From: Streptomyces sp. NBC_00663
GTDB taxonomy: Bacteria; Actinomycetota; Actinomycetes; Streptomycetales; Streptomycetaceae
NCBI RefSeq assembly: GCF_036226885.1
Contig: NZ_CP109027.1
Location: 9,114,001 to 9,178,000, forward strand
Length of the DNA: 64,000 nucleotides
Reading direction: 5' to 3'
Each line of letters starts with the position of its first letter. The stretch's first letter is position 1. Positions 32,589-41,299 of the stretch are shown here, in pieces. The notes below the pieces were generated by a model. It did not search any database and was not told where the DNA came from. It saw only the letters and a list, made by a program, of their open reading frames with translations. The translations under genes and the position numbers were made by a program.

Positions 32589-34127
32589 ATGACCTCCTCG
32601 CAGCGTGAGACAGAGCGAAAGTACGAGGCTCCTTCGGCCGACGACACCTCGTGGCTCCCGGACCTCGCCGGCGTGGCCGCCATCGAGTCGGTCGTGGAAC
32701 AGGGCATCGACGAGCTGGACGCCGTGTACTTCGACACGCAGGACCTGCGCCTGGCGGGCGCCTCGGCCACCTTGCGGCGCAGGACGGGCGGTGTCGATGC
32801 CGGATGGCACCTGAAGCTGCCCCTGTCGGGCGACAGCCGGGAAGAGGTGCGGGCCCCCCTGTCCGACACCCTTCCGGACACGCTGAGTGACCTGGCTCTG
32901 TCCCGCACCCGAGGGGCGGAGCTGACGCCGGTCGTGCGGATCCGCTCCACCCGGGACACCCGCGGCCTCGTCGACGGCGACGGCACGGTCCTGGCCGAGT
33001 TGACCGTCGACAGGGTCCGGGCCGAGTCCCTGCGCGGTCTGACCACGCTGGCCGTGTGGACCGAGATGGAGGTCGAGCTCGCACAGGACACGGATCCCTC
33101 GCTGCTCGACGCCGTGGACAAGACGCTGCACAAGAAGGGCATCGACCGCGCGGGCAGTCCGTCCAAGCTGGCCCGTGCCCTGGAGGAGACGGGAGTGGGC
33201 GCGCCGCGCCTGCCGGACGACCGTGTCGAGACCGTCGTGCCCGGCTCGGCCGGTGACGAGGTGCTCCGGTACCTGGACGAGCAGGTGAACGCCCTGGTGA
33301 GCCTCGACCCCGCGGTCCGCCGCGACCTGCCCGACTCGGTGCACAAGATGCGGGTCACCTGCCGCCGGCTGCGCAGCACCCTGCGTTCCTACCGCTCGGT
33401 ACTGGACCGTGAGGTCACCGACCCGATCCGCGACGACCTCAAGTGGCTGGGCGGCGAGCTGGGAGCGGAGCGTGACCAGGAGGTCCTCATGGAACGGCTC
33501 GCTTCCCGCATCGGGGCCGCGCCGCGCGAGCTGGTCCTCGGCCCCGTCGCCGCCCACCTGCAAGCGTGGAACGTCGCCAACACCTCCGCGGCGCGCCAAC
33601 GCACCCTCGATGCCCTGCGCACCTCCCGCTACCTGGCCCTGCTGAACGCGCTGGCGGCGCTCACGGAGCATCCGCCCCTGCGTCGCAAGGCCGCCCGCAA
33701 GCCCGAGAAGGTACTGGTCAAGGCGATCCTCAAGGAGTACGAGCGGCTGGCGGGCCGAGTGACACACGCGCTGGAACTCTCCCCGGGAACGGAACGTGAC
33801 ACGGCCCTGCACGAAGCCCGTAAGGCGGCCAAGAAGACGCGCTACGCCACCGAACCGGCACGTGCCGCGCTCGGCAAGCCCGCCAAGCGGCTCGGGAAGC
33901 GTGTGAAGGCCGTACAGAAGGTGCTCGGTGATCACCAGGACAGCGTCGTGGCACGGGACGCCTTGCGGGGTCTGGCCGTGACGGCGCACACCGCGGGTGA
34001 GGCCGGCTTCACCTGGGGGCTGCTGTACGGCCAGGAGCAGGCCGTGGCCGCGGAGCGGGAACGGGAGCTGCCGGCGGCATGGGCCGATGCGTCGAAGCCG
34101 GGCCTGCGCAAGGCGCTCGGCCACTGA
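32589..34127 (+). CDS. CYTH and CHAD domain protein
   Basis: A 512-residue cytosolic protein. The N-terminal CYTH (triphosphate tunnel) domain begins with the ExExK motif in ETERKYEAP and continues with paired basic/acidic strands (YFDTQDLRLAGASATLRRRTGG, WHLKLP). From about 225 a CHAD helical domain rich in conserved His and basic residues follows (VHKMRVTCRRLRSTLRSY ... LHEARKAAKKTRYATE). CHAD domains bind inorganic polyphosphate and CYTH domains act on triphosphates, so a role in polyphosphate metabolism is likely. ATG 32589 is at the natural domain start; a run of ten C residues lies upstream at 32529-32538. Confidence 0.93.
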   Translation: MTSSQRETERKYEAPSADDTSWLPDLAGVAAIESVVEQGIDELDAVYFDTQDLRLAGASATLRRRTGGVDAGWHLKLPLSGDSREEVRAPLSDTLPDTLSDLALSRTRGAELTPVVRIRSTRDTRGLVDGDGTVLAELTVDRVRAESLRGLTTLAVWTEMEVELAQDTDPSLLDAVDKTLHKKGIDRAGSPSKLARALEETGVGAPRLPDDRVETVVPGSAGDEVLRYLDEQVNALVSLDPAVRRDLPDSVHKMRVTCRRLRSTLRSYRSVLDREVTDPIRDDLKWLGGELGAERDQEVLMERLASRIGAAPRELVLGPVAAHLQAWNVANTSAARQRTLDALRTSRYLALLNALAALTEHPPLRRKAARKPEKVLVKAILKEYERLAGRVTHALELSPGTERDTALHEARKAAKKTRYATEPARAALGKPAKRLGKRVKAVQKVLGDHQDSVVARDALRGLAVTAHTAGEAGFTWGLLYGQEQAVAAERERELPAAWADASKPGLRKALGH

Positions 34128-34131
34128 CACC

Positions 34132-34145
34132 TGCCCGTACGGGCA
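34132..34145. terminator. Palindrome after the CHAD gene
   Basis: TGCCCGTACGGGCA, a perfect 14-nt palindrome, begins 5 nt after the CHAD gene stop. As a hairpin its loop is tight, so its value as a terminator is uncertain. Confidence 0.4.
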
Positions 34146-34255
34146 CCCCCGCCCGGGTGAAACAGCCTCGCAGGCCCGGGTCGGTGCGATGAGCCCCGTA
34201 GCGGAGGGCGGCATCGTTGCGGAGTCCTGACACCGGATTTCGCAGGAGGAAACGC

Positions 34256-35038
34256 ATGCTCGGCACCGACTTCCGCACCGGATCACCCAACTGGATCGAC
34301 CTCGGCAGCCCTGACATCGACACGGCCGCCGCCTTCTACGGGGCCGTCTTCGAGTGGCGGTTCATTTCCGCCGGGCCGGAGGCGGGCGGGTACGGGTTCT
34401 TCCAGAAGGGCGCGAAGATCGTCGGCGCCCTCGGCCCGCTGATGGAGGAGGGCGCCAAGTCGGCCTGGACGACGTACTTCCAGAGCGACGACATCCAGAC
34501 CACCGCTCGCGATGTGCTCGCAGGCGGCGGCACGGTGCGTGCCGAGCCCGTGGACGTCATGGGCGAGGGCTGGATGGGCCAGTTCACCGACCCGCAGGGC
34601 GCGGAATTCGCCGCATGGCAGCCGGCGCGGACGAAGGGCCTGGAGACGGCTTCGGAGGACAACACCCTTGTGTGGGTGGAACTGCACGTCGGCGACCCGG
34701 AGGCGGCGATCCGCTTCTATCAGGGGCTGTTCGGCTGGCGTTCGCAGGAGATGCAGGCTCCCGGGATGACGTACCGGGTGCTCAGCATCAAGGACGGCGA
34801 CCAGCAGGAGGGCTCCTTCGGCGGTGTGGCCCAACTCCAGGACGGCGGGGAGGACACGCGCTGGATCCCGTACTTCGCCGTGGCCGACGCCGACGCCATC
34901 GAGACGAAGGCGCGGGAGAACGGCGGTTCGGTGCTGATGTCGGCCACGGACGTGCCGGACGTCGGGCGGATCGCCTGGCTGGCCGACCCGGGCCAGGCGG
35001 TGTTCGCCGTACTGAAGCCGAATCCGCGCCAGGCATGA
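34256..35038 (+). CDS. VOC-family protein with two glyoxalase-like domains
   Basis: A 260-residue protein made of two vicinal-oxygen-chelate repeats (about 1-125 and 130-258). Each starts with a WIDL or WVEL strand and carries a similar AAAFYGAVFEW / AAIRFYQGLFGW helix. It belongs to the common Streptomyces group annotated as VOC or CFP-30B-like; activity and metal are unknown. ATG 34256 follows a strong AGGAGGAAA. A hairpin terminator follows the stop, so it is probably monocistronic. Confidence 0.9.
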   Translation: MLGTDFRTGSPNWIDLGSPDIDTAAAFYGAVFEWRFISAGPEAGGYGFFQKGAKIVGALGPLMEEGAKSAWTTYFQSDDIQTTARDVLAGGGTVRAEPVDVMGEGWMGQFTDPQGAEFAAWQPARTKGLETASEDNTLVWVELHVGDPEAAIRFYQGLFGWRSQEMQAPGMTYRVLSIKDGDQQEGSFGGVAQLQDGGEDTRWIPYFAVADADAIETKARENGGSVLMSATDVPDVGRIAWLADPGQAVFAVLKPNPRQA

Positions 35039-35048
35039 CAGCCGCGCT

Positions 35049-35077
35049 CTCCGGACGAGCCGAAGTCGCGTCCGGAG
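35049..35077 (+). terminator. Terminator after the VOC gene
   Basis: A perfect 9-bp stem (35049-35057 with 35069-35077) with an 11-nt loop lies 11 nt after the stop. A second imperfect hairpin occurs at 35138-35163 in the gap before the NfeD gene. Confidence 0.6.
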
Positions 35078-35324
35078 GGCGCGCCGCGTTGCGCACATCC
35101 CGGCCGAGATGAAGGCGCGGATGCGATCACCGCGCTCCTGACGACGATGTTGATCGTCATCAGGGACGTCGACCGGCCCTTCCGGGGCCGACGTGCGGGA
35201 GACAGGGGGCTCACGGCGGGCCCCGCCGCCGTCATGGAACGAAGAACGGCGGGCGCAGGGCTCGTCCCGCCCGGGGTTCTGGGAGGTAGCTTGGTGGAGG
35301 ATGCCCGCGAAGGAGGGCGATGGG

Positions 35325-35762
35325 ATGCCATGGTTCGTATGGCTGCTCCTTGGCGCGGCGCTGGGCGTCGCGGAGTTCTTCACCCTGACATTGGTCCTCG
35401 GCCTGTTCGCGGGCGCGGCGTTGGTCGCCGCCGTGGTCGCCGGTGTGGGCGTCGGGACCCTCGGACAAATCGTTGCGCTCGGCGTGACCGCGGCGGCGGG
35501 CCTGCTCATCGCCCGTCCTGTCGCACTGCGGTACATGGCGGAGCCACCGCTGATGCGCGACGGCAGCGACGCGCTGATCGGCAGACGTGCCGAGGTCGTG
35601 CAGGAGGTCACCGCGACCCGCGGCCTGGTCAAACTCGGCGGCGAGGAGTGGACCGCCCGGGCCCTCGACGAGAGCCATGTGATCCCGGTGGGTGCCCTGG
35701 TGGACGTCATGGAGATCCAGGGCGCCACCGCCATCGTCTATCCCCGCGAGCTTCTTCCCTGA
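35325..35762 (+). CDS. NfeD-family membrane protein
   Basis: A 145-residue protein. Two to three transmembrane segments (about 3-60, including FVWLLLGAALGVAEFFTLTLVLGLFAG) are followed by a soluble C-terminal OB-fold (about 85-143: LIGRRAEVVQEVTATRGLVKLGGEEWTAR). It is the short form without a ClpP-like protease domain. NfeD proteins work with SPFH proteins in membrane microdomains; the SPFH gene begins 30 nt downstream. ATG 35325 follows AAGGAGGG. Confidence 0.92.
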   Translation: MPWFVWLLLGAALGVAEFFTLTLVLGLFAGAALVAAVVAGVGVGTLGQIVALGVTAAAGLLIARPVALRYMAEPPLMRDGSDALIGRRAEVVQEVTATRGLVKLGGEEWTARALDESHVIPVGALVDVMEIQGATAIVYPRELLP

Positions 35763-35791
35763 GCGGCTGATCGCACAGCTATGGAGGCACT

Positions 35792-36886
35792 GTGGAACCA
35801 GTTGTCATCGCCATTGTCGTGGCGGCCATCGTCATCGTCTTCCTTGTCGCCTCCACGGTGCGCATCGTTCCGCAGGCGCGCCGCTACAACATCGAGCGGT
35901 TCGGACGATACCGCCGCACGCTGCAACCGGGTCTCAACCTGGTGCTGCCGGTCGCGGACCGCATCAACACCAAACTCGACGTGCGGGAGCAGGTCTATTC
36001 GTCCGACCCCCGACCGGTGATCACCGAGGACAACCTCGTGGTGAACATCGACACGGTGCTCTACTACCAGATCACGGATCCGCGGGCGGCGGCCTACGAG
36101 GTCGCCGACTACTTGCAGGCCATCGATCAGCTCACCGTGACCACGCTGCGGAACGTCATCGGCAGCATGGACCTGGAGGAGACGCTCACCTCGCGTGAGG
36201 AGATCAACTCCCGGCTCCGGGCCGTCCTCGACGACGCCACCGGCAAGTGGGGCATCCGGGTCAACCGCGTGGAGATCAAGGCCATCGATCCACCGCACAC
36301 CATCAAGGAGGCGATGGAGAAGCAGATGAGGGCCGAGCGTGACAAGCGCGCGGCCATCCTGCACGCCGAAGGGGAGCGGCAGGCCAAGATCCTCACCGCG
36401 GAGGGCACGAAACAGAAGGACATCCTGGAGGCGCAGGGCGCCCAACAGGCCATGATCCTGCGGGCGGACGGCGAGGCGAAGGCGGTGGAGCTCGTCTTCC
36501 AGGCTGTCCACCGTAACAACGCCGATCCGAAGGTCCTGGCCTACAAGTACCTGGAGACACTGCCGCACTTGGCGAGCAGCGACAACAACACGTTCTGGGT
36601 GATCCCGGGAGAGCTGACCGAGGCGGTCCGGACCGTCACCCGTGCCTTCGGTGACGAGTCGACGGCGGCTCCGGTTCCCGCCGCGCAACCTGAGACGGCG
36701 GCCTCCGGCGGCGCCGGGGAGACATCGGACGAGGCCCGAAGCCCCGCACTCGAGGCGGGTTCGACGGTTCTGCTCGACGCCGCCGCGGCTGCCGACGAGG
36801 CCGAGAAGCAGGCCGCCGCGGCGGTGAGTGACGCCAAGGCGGAGGCGGAGGCCGCGCAGTCGACGCAGGTGTCGCGTCGGGCGTAG
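35792..36886 (+). CDS. SPFH/band 7 (stomatin-like) membrane protein
   Basis: A 364-residue prohibitin/stomatin-like scaffold. One N-terminal membrane segment (about 3-24) precedes the SPFH domain (about 25-190: RIVPQARRYNIERFGRYRRTLQPGLNLVLPV), including DIEETLTS-like and NRVEIKAIDPP signatures. A long Lys/Glu/Ala-rich coiled coil (about 175-240) and a disordered Ala/Glu-rich tail follow. It starts at a GTG after GGAGGCACT. It should oligomerise on the membrane together with the NfeD protein encoded just upstream. Confidence 0.93.
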   Translation: MEPVVIAIVVAAIVIVFLVASTVRIVPQARRYNIERFGRYRRTLQPGLNLVLPVADRINTKLDVREQVYSSDPRPVITEDNLVVNIDTVLYYQITDPRAAAYEVADYLQAIDQLTVTTLRNVIGSMDLEETLTSREEINSRLRAVLDDATGKWGIRVNRVEIKAIDPPHTIKEAMEKQMRAERDKRAAILHAEGERQAKILTAEGTKQKDILEAQGAQQAMILRADGEAKAVELVFQAVHRNNADPKVLAYKYLETLPHLASSDNNTFWVIPGELTEAVRTVTRAFGDESTAAPVPAAQPETAASGGAGETSDEARSPALEAGSTVLLDAAAAADEAEKQAAAAVSDAKAEAEAAQSTQVSRRA

Positions 36887-36980
36887 GCATATGAGGGGAG
36901 GAGCCCATCCAGCAGCGGAGCGCGAAGCCCCGCGAAAAAGTCTTCGACCGCTCCCGCCCCCGTCCGGCACTCTGCCCGGC

Positions 36981-38066
36981 ATGACCACACCGTCTTTCCT
37001 GCCCGGGCTGGAGCTGTCCCGTCGTTTCTATGTCGAGGCGGTGCGGCCTCTGTTGGATGAGGCCGCGCCGGGGATCGCACACTCGGGCGCTCGCCTGGGC
37101 AGTGGTTCGGAGGTCCTGGGGTTCGACACCTCCCGGTCCGCTGACCACGAGTGGGGTCCTCGGGTGCAGATCTTCCTGCACCCGAGGGACGTCGAGCGCA
37201 GTGCCGCAAGGATCAGGACCGTGCTCGCCGAGAGGCTGCCGAAGACCTTCTACGGCTGTCCGACGCACTTCGCGTCCACGGGCGAGCCAGGCATCGGAGT
37301 CATGCAGGTGACCGACGGACCGGTCCATCACCGCGTCGACGTCGTCGCCCCGGCCGCCTGGTTCACCGAGCAACTGGGCTTCGACCCGGGCGAGCGGGTA
37401 AGCCTGGCCGACTGGCTGGCCGCACCCACCCAACGTCTCGCCGAGGTCACCGCGGGCGCCGTCTTCCACGACGGGCTCGGCCAACTCGCCCCGGCACGCG
37501 CCCGCCTCGCCTGGTACCCCCGCGATCTCTGGCTCCACGTGCTCGCCTGTCAGTGGCAGCGGGTCTCCCAGGAAGAGGCCTTCGTCGGGCGCTGCGGCGA
37601 AGTGGGCGACGAACTCGGTTCCGCCGTCGTGGCGGCCCGCCTGGTACGCGATCTGATGCGGCTGTGCCTGCTGATGAACCGCCGCTATCCGCCGTACAGC
37701 AAATGGCTCGGCAGCGCGTTCGCCGGTATCCCCGAGGCGCCGTCGCTCACCCCGCACCTCACGGCGACGCTCGCGGCGACCGACTGGCACACTCGCGAGG
37801 AACACCTCGCCCGCGCCTACGAGGCCATCGCGGCCCTGCACAACCGACTCGGCCTCACCGAGCCCGTCGACCCGGCCACGCGCCCGTACCACAGCAGGCC
37901 GTTCCGGGTCCTGCACGCCGAACGGTTCAGCGCGGCGCTGAGAACCCGCATCACGGATCCGGCCGTTCGCGACCTGCCGTCGACCGGCTCCGTCGACCAG
38001 TTCGTCGACAGCACCGAGGTCCTCACCGATCCGGAGCGGACACGCGCGTTCATCGCGACACGGTGA
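36981..38066 (+). CDS. DUF4037-type nucleotidyltransferase-like protein
   Basis: A 361-residue soluble protein. The N-terminal part has nucleotidyltransferase-like features: a GSGSEVLGFDTSRSADHEWGP segment, resembling the GS...D pattern, then a VQIFLHP strand with a hydrophobic/acidic layout. The rest is helical with conserved RDLWLHVLACQWQRVSQEEAF and MNRRYPPYSKWLG, the layout of DUF4037 proteins. Substrate and partner are unknown. ATG 36981 is the first sensible start; the upstream codons are biased. It is followed after about 100 nt by the PfkB kinase gene. Confidence 0.8.
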   Translation: MTTPSFLPGLELSRRFYVEAVRPLLDEAAPGIAHSGARLGSGSEVLGFDTSRSADHEWGPRVQIFLHPRDVERSAARIRTVLAERLPKTFYGCPTHFASTGEPGIGVMQVTDGPVHHRVDVVAPAAWFTEQLGFDPGERVSLADWLAAPTQRLAEVTAGAVFHDGLGQLAPARARLAWYPRDLWLHVLACQWQRVSQEEAFVGRCGEVGDELGSAVVAARLVRDLMRLCLLMNRRYPPYSKWLGSAFAGIPEAPSLTPHLTATLAATDWHTREEHLARAYEAIAALHNRLGLTEPVDPATRPYHSRPFRVLHAERFSAALRTRITDPAVRDLPSTGSVDQFVDSTEVLTDPERTRAFIATR

Positions 38067-38170
38067 CCGTGGGGGTACTGGCGCCGTCGGTCCGCTCGCC
38101 CTGGGTATGGTGCCGCGTGGAACGACGCGTACAACGAGCGGCTCCCCACACATCTGGACGGTCGACTGAC

Positions 38171-39085
38171 GTGCCAAGACGCCCCGAGGGACTGTTCGTC
38201 GGCCTGTGTACGTTCGACGTCGTGCAGCTCGTCGACCAGGTGCCGGGCGCGGACGAGAAGGTGACGGCGCTTCGGCAGACGGTGGCCGCGGGCGGCCCGG
38301 CGGCCAACGCGGCCGTGGCCTTCGCGCACCTCGGTGGTGCGGCCACGCTGCTCACCTCGATCGGCGGTCACCCGCTGGGCGTCGTGGCCGCGGCGGAGCT
38401 GCGAGGGCAAGGTGTGGTGGTGCGGGATCTGTCGGCCGGCTCGGACGCGCCGCCCGCCGTGTCCTCGATCCTGGTGACCGCGGCCAGCGGTGAGCGGGCC
38501 GTCGCGTCGACCAACGCGGCGGGACGCCGGATCGCGGTGCCCGATGACCTGGCGGCGCTGGTGGCGGGGTACGACGTCGTCGAGTTCGACGGACATCACA
38601 TGGAGCTGGCGGTGGCCGTCGCGAGCGCCGCACGTGCCGCCGGACGCCTGACCGTGCTTGACGGCGGTAGTTGGAAAGCGGGCACGGAGCAGCTGCTGGC
38701 CTCGATCGACGTGGCCGTCTGCTCGGACGCCTTCCACCCGCCCGGCACCGCGTGTCCCGAGGACGTCCTGCGGTTCCTGCGGGAACGCGGGGTGGCCTGG
38801 ACGGCGGTGAGCCGGGGCGGGCGGCCCCTCGTGTGGGAGGGGCCGCGCGGCGGCGGCACGGTGGAGGTGCCGGAGGTGCGGGTCGTGGACACGCTGGGCG
38901 CGGGTGACGTGCTGCACGGAACTCTCGCTCACCGGCTCGCGGCACAGGGGGAGTTGACCACGCGAGGATTCGCCGGGGCGCTGCGTGAGGCGGCGGGGTG
39001 GGCCTCACGGGCGTGCACGTCGTTCGGCACACGGGAGTGGATGCGGGAGGGGCCTTCGCCGTCCGGGACCTCGTCGTCGACATGA
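38171..39085 (+). CDS. PfkB-family carbohydrate kinase
   Basis: A 304-residue sugar or nucleoside kinase of the ribokinase superfamily. The N-terminal substrate motif AAGGPAANAAVAFAHLGG (about 38-55) and the C-terminal catalytic motif DTLGAGDVLHGTLAHRL, with anion hole and base Asp, are both clear. It starts at GTG 38171; no strong ribosome site is visible. The substrate cannot be told. No sugar-specific genes are adjacent, although the rhamnogalacturonan lyase gene converges from the right. Confidence 0.9.
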   Translation: MPRRPEGLFVGLCTFDVVQLVDQVPGADEKVTALRQTVAAGGPAANAAVAFAHLGGAATLLTSIGGHPLGVVAAAELRGQGVVVRDLSAGSDAPPAVSSILVTAASGERAVASTNAAGRRIAVPDDLAALVAGYDVVEFDGHHMELAVAVASAARAAGRLTVLDGGSWKAGTEQLLASIDVAVCSDAFHPPGTACPEDVLRFLRERGVAWTAVSRGGRPLVWEGPRGGGTVEVPEVRVVDTLGAGDVLHGTLAHRLAAQGELTTRGFAGALREAAGWASRACTSFGTREWMREGPSPSGTSSST

Positions 39086-39156
39086 GGGTTCCGGATGCCC
39101 GCGCTCACGTCATGGAACACGCGCACCCGGAGCCTGGCCGAGGAGCGGAGCAGCTG

Positions 39157-41019
39157 TCACGGGGCGTAGGTGATGTTGGGGCGGGGCGGGGTGGACATGC
39201 CGGATCCGAGGAAGTAGTCGACGTGGTGGGACTGCATGTAGCCCTTGAAGGTCATGGCGTTCCGGTAGGCCGGGTTGTGCGCGAGGGTGTAGAGCCGGGT
39301 GCTCGTGGGCTGGTTCGTGGTGAAGATGATCAGCTCGTCGTAGGTGGCGTTGGTGTACATCGCCTCCTCGCGCCAGTCGCCGAGGATGTCGCCCACGAAG
39401 AGGGGGTTGATGCCCTGGGAGGCGTCGACGGCACCGTAGTTCCAGGTGCTCACCAGTCGCGGCAGGCTGCCGGTCGACGTCGGGTTCAGCGGGTTCCACT
39501 TCTCGATCTTGCCGTCGTTGAGCAGTTCCGCGGTGAGGTCGCCGTCCCACCACAGGCCCAGCTGCGGCCAGGGGCGCTTGGCCGTGTCGGGTTCGGTGAG
39601 GGCGTTGGTGCGCGCGTTGTACAGGCCGGAGAACGACCAGACCTCCATGCCCGGGTAGCGGGAGTCGATGTCGGCGGCCATGCCGCGTCCGACGTCGGCG
39701 GGGCCGCCGTAGTGCTGCCAGATCAGGGCGCCGGTGGAGGCGTCGTAGTAGTACTCCAGCAGTCCGCTCGGGTTGTCCTGCTGGACGCCGTAACCCTCCA
39801 GGCCGGGGCGGCTCGGGTCCATGTCGGCGATGTGGAAGCGGTCGCCGTGGACGATGCCCTTGGGACCCATCGAGTAGCGCAGGGTGCCGTCGCCGTTGAG
39901 GACGAACCCGATCTCGGCGATCTCGTCGGTGCCGTCGCCGTTGACGTCGATGGCGCGGGTGTTGTGCCCGTCGGGTGCGTCCTGGGTGCCGCGCTGCCAG
40001 GTCCACTGGCGGTCCAGGGAGCCGCCGTCGTACTTCCAGGCGCCGATCATCAGGTTGAACGCCCCGCCGTCCTGCCGGTTCTTCATGAAGGCGACCAGGC
40101 TGGGGGTGGTGCCGTTGAGGTAGGCCACGCCGAGGCGGGCGGCGAGCGGGCCGTCGGACAGATAGGTCGTCGGGATCGACGAGTACCGGCTGAGCGCGCC
40201 GGTGCGGCCGTCGAGGACCGCCATCCACTGCCGTGAGTCGTCGGCGTGCGTCCAGGTGGCCCCGTCGCCGAAGGTCACCCCGTCGGCGATTTTCAGGGCG
40301 ACCTCGGCGTCGCCGTCGCTGTCGAAGTCATAGACCGTGACGCCGTCCCAGTTGCCGACGTCGACGGTCGACGACCCCGGCTCGATGTTGTCCTGGTTCT
40401 GGCTGTTGGGCCCCAGGTTCACCTGCCAGAGGAAGGTCCCGTCACTTCGGTACGCCTCCAGCGTCTGGGGAGAGGTCTGGCGGTCGATCACGTAGTCGTA
40501 CGCGCCGTCACCGTCGAGGTCGCCGACCCAGGCGAACTTCACCGGGCCGCCGGAGCGCAACGGCACGCGGACCACGGGTTCGGTGGCGTGGTTGGCCGTC
40601 AACGTGAAGGCTCCGCTGGGGGTTTGCTCCTGGCCGCCGACGACCGGGGTCACGCGGTAGCTGTTGGACTTGGTCAAGTCGGCGCTCGCGTCGGTGTAGT
40701 TGGTGCCCGCTGTCAGCGCGGTGGCGTTGAGCCTGGTGTACGCGCCGCCCGCGGTGGAGCGGTACACGTTGAACCCGATGCCCTCCGGGTCCAGGCCCAA
40801 CAACCGCCAGGAGACGAGCACTTGGGTGGAGCTGTTGCGCACCGCGACGACCCCGCGACCGAGGTTCTCCATCACCCGCGCGGATTGCGCGGATTGCGCG
40901 GACTGCGCGGTCGTGTCGGCGGACGCGGGGTCGGTGGGGCCGACGGCCCAGAGGGAGGCGAGGGCGAGTAACGCGGCGGCGGTGGCGGCGCGCCCGCGAG
41001 TCGTTAGTGACATATGCAT
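39157..41019 (-). CDS. Secreted family 11 rhamnogalacturonan lyase
   Basis: A 620-residue exported polysaccharide lyase that cleaves the rhamnose-galacturonate backbone of rhamnogalacturonan I by beta-elimination. A signal peptide (about 1-35, MSLTTRGRAATAAALLALASLW) is followed by a short (AQS)n repeat. A fibronectin-like N-terminal part (about 45-135) and an eight-bladed propeller with many calcium-binding DxDxDG motifs (DLDGDGAYDY, DFDSDGDAEV, DVNGDGTDEI) follow. The C-terminus GYMQSHHVDYFLGSGM is typical of PL11. ATG 41019 follows AAAGAGG. Two LacI-type operator-like sites lie upstream, and the LacI repressor gene is directly upstream on the same strand. Confidence 0.95.
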   Translation of the reverse strand: MHMSLTTRGRAATAAALLALASLWAVGPTDPASADTTAQSAQSAQSARVMENLGRGVVAVRNSSTQVLVSWRLLGLDPEGIGFNVYRSTAGGAYTRLNATALTAGTNYTDASADLTKSNSYRVTPVVGGQEQTPSGAFTLTANHATEPVVRVPLRSGGPVKFAWVGDLDGDGAYDYVIDRQTSPQTLEAYRSDGTFLWQVNLGPNSQNQDNIEPGSSTVDVGNWDGVTVYDFDSDGDAEVALKIADGVTFGDGATWTHADDSRQWMAVLDGRTGALSRYSSIPTTYLSDGPLAARLGVAYLNGTTPSLVAFMKNRQDGGAFNLMIGAWKYDGGSLDRQWTWQRGTQDAPDGHNTRAIDVNGDGTDEIAEIGFVLNGDGTLRYSMGPKGIVHGDRFHIADMDPSRPGLEGYGVQQDNPSGLLEYYYDASTGALIWQHYGGPADVGRGMAADIDSRYPGMEVWSFSGLYNARTNALTEPDTAKRPWPQLGLWWDGDLTAELLNDGKIEKWNPLNPTSTGSLPRLVSTWNYGAVDASQGINPLFVGDILGDWREEAMYTNATYDELIIFTTNQPTSTRLYTLAHNPAYRNAMTFKGYMQSHHVDYFLGSGMSTPPRPNITYAP

Positions 41020-41056
41020 GACAACCTCTTTGATGCGGAAGGGGGTGCCGAGGTGG

Positions 41057-41070
41057 TTAAGCGCTTTCAG
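41057..41070. promoter_or_regulatory. LacI-type operator-like site near the lyase start
   Basis: TTAAGCGCTTTCAG contains a perfect AAGCGCTT palindrome with the central CG of LacI-family sites. It lies about 40 bp upstream of the lyase start codon, where a repressor would block transcription. Confidence 0.45.
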
Positions 41071-41134
41071 TCGAGATGGAAGCACCGGTGTGTGAGGGCG
41101 TCAAGGAGCATGTCAATGTTGGCGTCTCTATCAC

Positions 41135-41148
41135 TGAAAACGTTTGCA
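41135..41148. promoter_or_regulatory. LacI-type operator, lyase promoter
   Basis: TGAAAACGTTTGCA is a near-perfect palindrome (one mismatched pair) around AAACGTTT. It belongs to the same motif family as sites at 42645 and 48954 and lies about 115 bp upstream of the lyase start. Confidence 0.55.
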
Positions 41149-41299
41149 TTACTCACGCCGGGAGGACACGCACGACGTTCGCCCCCATGGCCTCCGCCGA
41201 GTGCGGTGAGGAGCCGGCCGGATGTTCGACTACGAACCCCTCGACGGGTGAGGCGGCGGCCCGGTCACCCGGGGGAGGCTCCGCCCGGTCGGCGTCGCC

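Noticed and set aside
31959..34286. Minus-strand open frame of 775 codons over the CHAD gene
   Set aside because: The sense strand encodes clear CYTH and CHAD domains; the antisense translation is compositionally biased and has no motif.
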